DNA from: JAAXGX01 sp965203565
GTDB taxonomy: Bacteria; Acidobacteriota; Vicinamibacteria; Vicinamibacterales; UBA8438
DNA: 64,000 nt
Reading direction: 5' to 3'
Assembly (NCBI GenBank): GCA_965203565.1
Contig: OZ241896.1
Span: 682,001-746,000, forward strand
Shown here piece by piece: positions 59,719 to 64,000 of the stretch (positions are counted from its first letter, which is position 1; every line of letters starts with the position of its first letter). The notes below the pieces were generated by a model. That model ran no database searches and was not told where the DNA came from. It worked only from the letters and a program-made list of their open reading frames with translations. Made by a program: the position numbers and the translations under genes.

Positions 59719-61566
59719 TCAACGCTGCTGGTCCGGCAGGGCGAAGACGAACAGCCGGTTCCCCGCGCTGGAGCGGACCTCCGGCGTCAGGCGGGCGAGC
59801 GCGGAGGCGGCGCTGGCCGTGCCGGTGCTGACCGCGACGTACTGCCGGCCGTCGACCGCGTACGTGATCGGGAAGCCGGTCACCGCCGAGCCGAGGTTGA
59901 TCTCCCACAGCGCCTCGCCCGTCTCCTGATCGAACGCCCGGAACCGCCCGTTCACGTCCCCCCCGAACAGCAGCCCGCCGCCGGTCGCGACGAGCGACAT
60001 GGTGGCGGAGCGCTGCTGATGCCTCCACAGCGTGACGCCCGTCTCCGCGGAGATCGCCTGCACCGTGCCGGCCTGGTCGACGCCGGGGGCCAGCTGATTC
60101 CGGACGGCGATCTTGTAGTGACTCTCCTCCTCCGGCGTGGTCAGCATCCGGGCGCAGACGTTGTTCAGCGGGAAGTACATCGCGTTGGTCAGCGGGCTGT
60201 ACGCCCCCGCCTGCCAGTCCTTGCCGCCGAACCAGCTCGGGCAGGCCAGCACCTCCTGTCCCGCGGCGCTGAAGACCAGCTCGGCGTTCTCCGACACGGC
60301 GCCGGTCGCGCCGTCGATGGAGCTGATGACGTTCTGGGCCACGGTGGGGGTGGCCCAGAGGAACTCGCCGGTGGCGCGGTCGAGCGTGTAGACCACGCCG
60401 GTCTTGCCCGGAATGCCGGTGACCACCTGCCGCGTCTCGCCCGGCCGGACGCCCGGATTGATCCAGGCGACCTCGCCGAGGTCCGGCGTCACCGCAGTGT
60501 CGACCAGCAGCCGCTCGAACGGGTGGTCGAGGTCCCAGTGGTCGTTGAGGTGCTGGTAGTGCCACCGGATCTCGCCGGTGTCGGCGTCGAGCGCCAGCGT
60601 CGAGTTGTGGTACAGGTGCGCGTTGTCCGCGCCGCCGAGCAGGTACTTCGGCGCGGGGGAGGTGACCGACGTCCCGACGTAGACGAGGTTCAGCGCCGGG
60701 TCGTAGCTCGGGACCATCCAGGCGCCGACGTGCCCCCGCTTCTCGTACGGCACGCCGCCCCACGTCTCGTCGCCCGGCTCGCCCGGCGCGGGGATCGTCC
60801 GCGTGCGCCAGACCTCCGCCCCGGTCCGGGCGTCGTGCGCGGTGATCACGCACGCCTCGGGTCCGGCCCACGGCCGGCAGGTGCGCCCCGACACTGCCTT
60901 TCCGCCGGCGATGATCGGGCCGGACGAATGCCGGGCGGGGAGCTCCCGGTAGTTCAGGATCTCGGTCTCCCACGCCAGCCGGCCGGTCGCCGCGTCAAGG
61001 CGTGACAGTCTTTTCCGGGTATGGCTGAAGATCGGTGTCTCCCACGCCAGCCGGCCGGTCGCCGCGTCGAGGGCGTAGACGTGGCCGTCGTTCCCGGTGT
61101 CGATGATCAGGCCGCCGTAGATTGCGAAGTTCCGGTTCACGGTGACGGGGACGCGGATCTGCTCGTTCACGTCGCGCGGGATCGGGCGGCGGTACTCCCA
61201 CCGGAGGTCGCCGGCGGCTGCGTCGATCGCCTGCGTGACGTCGTTCGGGTTCGGCATGTACATCACGCCGTCGTAGACGAGCGGCGTCCCCTGCTGGCTG
61301 CCCGGGCCGAGGCCGCGCGACCAGACCATCCGGAGGCCGCCGACGTTGCCGCGGTCGATCTGGTCGAGCGGGCTGTACCCCCAGCCGTCGGGCGTCCGGC
61401 GCCACGTGAGCCAGTCGCCGGGCGCCGGGTCCTGGAGCATCGCGTCGGTGACCGGCGTGAAGCCGGACGCGGCGGGCGCCTGCGCGGCCGCGGGACCCGC
61501 GGCGAGCGCCAGCAGCGCGCATGCGATCGGCAGGACGTGCCGGGAAGCGAGCGCCCGCCGGTTCAT
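59719..61566 (-). CDS. PQQ-dependent dehydrogenase, tandem copy 1 (with 24-residue internal duplication)
   Basis: This 615-residue exported quinoprotein starts at ATG 61566 with AAGGAG upstream. The signal is VLPIACALLALAAGPAAAQ. There is no heme motif, so it is a plain quinoprotein using an external electron carrier. Propeller marks: FTPVTDAMLQDPAPGDWLTW, IDRGNVGGLRMVW, YALDAATGRLAWET, PWAGPEACVITAHDARTG, YLLGGADNAHLYHNSTL and GWNP-free docking repeats. It is almost identical to copy 2 downstream in coordinates, except for a 24-residue in-frame insertion (PIFSHTRKRLSRLDAATGRLAWET) that repeats one blade edge. Confidence 0.88.
   Translation of the reverse strand: MNRRALASRHVLPIACALLALAAGPAAAQAPAASGFTPVTDAMLQDPAPGDWLTWRRTPDGWGYSPLDQIDRGNVGGLRMVWSRGLGPGSQQGTPLVYDGVMYMPNPNDVTQAIDAAAGDLRWEYRRPIPRDVNEQIRVPVTVNRNFAIYGGLIIDTGNDGHVYALDAATGRLAWETPIFSHTRKRLSRLDAATGRLAWETEILNYRELPARHSSGPIIAGGKAVSGRTCRPWAGPEACVITAHDARTGAEVWRTRTIPAPGEPGDETWGGVPYEKRGHVGAWMVPSYDPALNLVYVGTSVTSPAPKYLLGGADNAHLYHNSTLALDADTGEIRWHYQHLNDHWDLDHPFERLLVDTAVTPDLGEVAWINPGVRPGETRQVVTGIPGKTGVVYTLDRATGEFLWATPTVAQNVISSIDGATGAVSENAELVFSAAGQEVLACPSWFGGKDWQAGAYSPLTNAMYFPLNNVCARMLTTPEEESHYKIAVRNQLAPGVDQAGTVQAISAETGVTLWRHQQRSATMSLVATGGGLLFGGDVNGRFRAFDQETGEALWEINLGSAVTGFPITYAVDGRQYVAVSTGTASAASALARLTPEVRSSAGNRLFVFALPDQQR
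60965..61068. repeat. 72-bp-spaced direct repeat within PQQ dehydrogenase copy 1
   Basis: GTCTCCCACGCCAGCCGGCC and the next 12 bases occur at 60965-60996 and again at 61037-61068, exactly 72 bp apart, so the frame is kept and 24 residues are added. The paralogous copy at 61602-63368 has a single version. The spacer between the repeats has no source elsewhere in the gene. Confidence 0.85.
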
Positions 61567-61601
61567 GCCAGGGCTCCTTGCGGGCGGCGTCCGGACGCCA
61601 G

Positions 61602-63368
61602 CTAGCCCGGCAGGGCGAAGACGAACAGCCGGTTCCCCGCGCTGGAGCGGACCTCCGGCGTCAGGCGGGCGAGCGCGGAGGCGGTGCTGGCCGTGCCGGT
61701 GCTGACCGCGACGTACTGCCGGCCGTCGACCGCATACGTGATCGGGAAGCCGGTCACCGCCGAGCCGAGGTTGATCTCCCACAGCGCCTCGCCCGTCTCC
61801 TGGTCGAACGCCCGGAACCGCCCGTTCACGTCCCCCCCGAACAGCAGCCCGCCGCCGGTCGCGACGAGCGACATGGTGGCGGAGCGCTGCTGATGCCTCC
61901 ACAGCGTGACGCCCGTCTCCGCGGAGATCGCCTGCACCGTGCCGGCCTGGTCGACGCCGGGAGCCAGCTGGTTCCGGGTGGCGATCTGGTAGTGGCTCTC
62001 CGCCTCCGGCGTGGTGAGCATCCGGGCGCAGACGTTGTTCAGCGGGAAGTACATCGCGTTGGTCAGCGGGCTGTACGCCCCCGCCTGCCAGTCCTTGCCG
62101 CCGAACCAGCTCGGGCAGGCCAGCACCTCCTGTCCCGCGGCGCTGAAGACCAGCTCGGCGTTCTCCGACACGGCGCCGGTTGCGCCGTCGATGGAGCTGA
62201 TGACGTTCTGGGCCACGGTGGGGGTGGCCCAGAGGAACTCGCCGGTGGCGCGGTCGAGCGTGTAGACCACGCCGGTCTTGCCCGGAATGCCGGTGACCAC
62301 CTGCCGCGTCTCGCCCGGCCGGACGCCCGGATTGATCCAGGCGACCTCGCCGAGGTCCGGCGTCACCGCAGTGTCGACCAGCAGCCGCTCGAACGGGTGG
62401 TCGAGGTCCCAGTGGTCGTTGAGGTGCTGGTAGTGCCACCGGATCTCGCCGGTGTCGGCGTCGAGCGCCAGCGTCGAGTTGTGGTACAGGTGCGCGTTGT
62501 CCGCGCCGCCGAGCAGGTACTTCGGCGCGGGGGAGGTGACCGACGTCCCGACGTAGACGAGGTTCAGCGCCGGGTCGTAGCTCGGGGCCATCCAGGCGCC
62601 GACGTGCCCCCGCTTCTCGTACGGCACGCCGCCCCACGTCTCGTCGCCCGGCTCGCCCGGCGCCGGCACCAGGCGCCGGCGCCACAGCTCCGCGCCGGTC
62701 GCCGGGTCGTGCGCCGTGATCACGCACGCCTCGGGTCCGGCCCACGGCCGGCAGCTGCGCCCCGACACCACCTTTCCGCCGGCGATGATCGGGCCGGACG
62801 AATGCCGGGCGGGGAGCTCCCGGTAGTTCAGAATCTCGGTCTCCCACGCCAGCCGGCCGGTCGCCGCGTCGAGGGCGTAGGCGTAGCCGTCGTTCCCGGT
62901 GTCGATGATCAGGCCGCCGTAGATCGCAAAGTTCCGGTTCACGGTGGCGAGACCGCGGATGTACTCGTTCACGTCGTCCGGGATCGGGCGGCGGTACTCC
63001 CACCGGAGGTCGCCGGCGGCTGCGTCGATCGCCTGCGTGACGTCGTTCGGGTTCGGCATGTACATCACGCCGTCGTAGACGAGCGGCGTCCCCTGCTGGC
63101 TGCCCGGGCCGAGGCCGCGCGACCAGACCATCCGAAGGTCGCCGACGTTGCCGCGATCGATCTGGTCGAGCGGGCTGTACCCCCAGCCGTCGGGCGTCCG
63201 TCGCCACGTGAGCCAGTCGCCGGGCGCCGGGTCCTGGAGCATCGCGTCGGTGACCGGCGTGAAGCCGGACGCGGCGGGCGCCTGCGCGGCCGCGGGACCC
63301 GCGGCGAGCGCCAGCAGCGCGCATGCGATCGGCAGAACGTGTCGGGAAGCGAGCGCCCGCCGGTTCAT
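61602..63368 (-). CDS. PQQ-dependent dehydrogenase, tandem copy 2
   Basis: This 588-residue exported quinoprotein starts at ATG 63368 with AAAGGAG 7 bp upstream. It has the same signal peptide and propeller as copy 1 and near-identical DNA over most of its length; divergence clusters near residues 130-150 and 210-235 (DPATGAELWRRRLVPA against DARTGAEVWRTRTIPA). It lacks heme. It is transcribed first, so both genes likely share its promoter. A longer frame upstream runs through the 10-bp repeats and would destroy the signal peptide. Confidence 0.9.
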   Translation of the reverse strand: MNRRALASRHVLPIACALLALAAGPAAAQAPAASGFTPVTDAMLQDPAPGDWLTWRRTPDGWGYSPLDQIDRGNVGDLRMVWSRGLGPGSQQGTPLVYDGVMYMPNPNDVTQAIDAAAGDLRWEYRRPIPDDVNEYIRGLATVNRNFAIYGGLIIDTGNDGYAYALDAATGRLAWETEILNYRELPARHSSGPIIAGGKVVSGRSCRPWAGPEACVITAHDPATGAELWRRRLVPAPGEPGDETWGGVPYEKRGHVGAWMAPSYDPALNLVYVGTSVTSPAPKYLLGGADNAHLYHNSTLALDADTGEIRWHYQHLNDHWDLDHPFERLLVDTAVTPDLGEVAWINPGVRPGETRQVVTGIPGKTGVVYTLDRATGEFLWATPTVAQNVISSIDGATGAVSENAELVFSAAGQEVLACPSWFGGKDWQAGAYSPLTNAMYFPLNNVCARMLTTPEAESHYQIATRNQLAPGVDQAGTVQAISAETGVTLWRHQQRSATMSLVATGGGLLFGGDVNGRFRAFDQETGEALWEINLGSAVTGFPITYAVDGRQYVAVSTGTASTASALARLTPEVRSSAGNRLFVFALPG

Positions 63369-63427
63369 GTCAGGGCTCCTTTCGGAATCACTGTATCCGC
63401 GCCCGCCGTGCGGCGGGCCGGGTGCTC

Positions 63428-63493
63428 GGCATGCGGCGGCATGCGGCGGCATGCGTTGGCATACGTTGGCATACGTTGGCATACGTTATCATG
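63428..63493. repeat. 10-bp tandem repeat array in a divergent promoter region
   Basis: Units of exactly 10 bp follow one another: two of ATGCGGCGGC, one ATGCGTTGGC, two ATACGTTGGC and one ATACGTTATC, drifting stepwise along the array. It lies between the divergent starts of a PQQ dehydrogenase (63368) and glnE (63522). A 10-bp period places every unit on the same DNA face, suiting cooperative protein binding; a slippage origin is also possible. Confidence 0.85.
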
Positions 63494-63521
63494 GGCGACC
63501 GCCCCGCGCGGGCTGAACGCG

Positions 63522-64000
63522 ATGCCGCCTGAAGCGACCGCCGCCGTCACGCCGCGGGACGTCTTCCTGTCGCCCGATCTGACGCAGGAGGCCGCCGCGG
63601 CCTTCCTGGCCGGGTACGGCCTGCGCGACGGCGCCGCCGCCGACCAGGAGCTCCAGCAGCTTGCCGACGACCTGCCCGGCCGGCAGGCGCTCGGCGATCT
63701 GGCCGGCCTGCTGTTCGACGCGTTCGCCACCACGCCGGACCCGGACGCGGCCCTGGTCGGGTTCTGCCGCTACGCCGCGACGCACACGCCGAAAGCGGCG
63801 TTCATCCGGACGCTGCAGGCCGACCCGCGCGCCCTCGACATCCTGGCGCAGATCCTCGGCACCTCCCCGTTCCTGAGCGAGATCCTGATCCGCAATCCGG
63901 AATATCTCCATTGGCTGCGGCGCGTATTGGACCGGCCGCCCCCCGGCCGGGCCGACTACGACGCCGAGATCGAGCACTGGCTCGACCCTGCGCAGAGCGT
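63522..64000 (+). CDS. glnE: Glutamine synthetase adenylyltransferase, N-terminal part (cut by window end)
   Basis: About 159 residues are visible from ATG 63522 (MPPEATAAVTPRDVFLSP), running open to the window end. LVGFCRYAATHTPKAAFIRTLQADPRALDILAQILGTSPFLSEILIRNPEYLHWL matches the N-terminal GlnE block (LxxLFGxSxFLSdLLIRNPExLxWL) that precedes the first adenylyltransferase domain. GlnE adds or removes AMP on glutamine synthetase to set nitrogen assimilation. The start is the first in-frame ATG, just after the 10-bp repeat array. The catalytic domains are outside the window. Confidence 0.8.
   Translation, partial: MPPEATAAVTPRDVFLSPDLTQEAAAAFLAGYGLRDGAAADQELQQLADDLPGRQALGDLAGLLFDAFATTPDPDAALVGFCRYAATHTPKAAFIRTLQADPRALDILAQILGTSPFLSEILIRNPEYLHWLRRVLDRPPPGRADYDAEIEHWLDPAQS

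Noticed and set aside
63428..63493. CRISPR or replication iteron array
   Set aside because: Units are 10 bp with no spacers, and there is no replication gene nearby; promoter-region tandem repeat is the simpler reading.

Overview
The window is very GC-rich and densely coded. The gene families are those typical of Acidobacteriota, probably Vicinamibacteria or a relative. They include four secreted PQQ (quinoprotein) dehydrogenases, several secreted proteins ending in a CHEGNY-type motif, cytochrome c/copper-monooxygenase-like proteins, a large alpha/beta hydrolase and the futalosine menaquinone enzyme MqnD. The lineage is inferred from family content; no rRNA, tRNA or ribosomal protein gene is present to confirm it. 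I see no CRISPR array and no transposase gene.

Layout. 0.1-9.6 kb holds two divergent surface/secreted giants: an RTX calcium-binding protein (-) and a Calx-beta/PKD autotransporter-like adhesin (+) with a 15-C tract at its 5' end. 9.6-11.1 kb holds hicAB and an SMP-30-like lipoprotein. 11.4-15.4 kb is a housekeeping block (Rrf2 regulator, A-type Fe-S carrier, OtsA, membrane protein, MqnD). 15.4-29.2 kb holds exported hydrolases and oxidoreductases, a CDP-alcohol phosphatidyltransferase, a sodium:solute symporter and a vapBC module. 29.2-45.5 kb is a minus-strand chain of seven tandem paralogous GT-C-type membrane glycosyltransferases followed by a PQQ dehydrogenase; almost every junction is an ATGA overlap, so it reads as one coupled operon of about 16 kb. 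45.6-54.8 kb holds a secreted CHEGNY-family protein, an orphan phage-tail-tip-like giant with an apparent frameshift, and a secreted collar-like protein. 54.9-59.6 kb holds a SurA/PpiC isomerase, DusB, a GOB-like metallo-beta-lactamase-fold fusion and a membrane protein. 59.7-63.4 kb is a tandem pair of near-identical PQQ dehydrogenases, and the window ends inside glnE.

The main discovery is a family of 158-bp elements (five full copies, one truncated, one doubtful remnant) with 10-bp terminal inverted repeats and 4-bp target duplications. Element plus duplication is 162 bp, exactly 54 codons. Several copies sit inside the first 15 or so codons of a gene. In one orientation the element ends the interrupted frame with TGA, follows it directly with GGAGG, and restarts in frame at TTG. 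In the other orientation it is read straight through. It therefore looks like a mobile sequence that inserts in gene starts without silencing them. Two copies were apparently duplicated together with the glycosyltransferase genes they interrupt, which links the element to the seven-copy array. The paralogs of that array differ mainly in three outward-facing segments.
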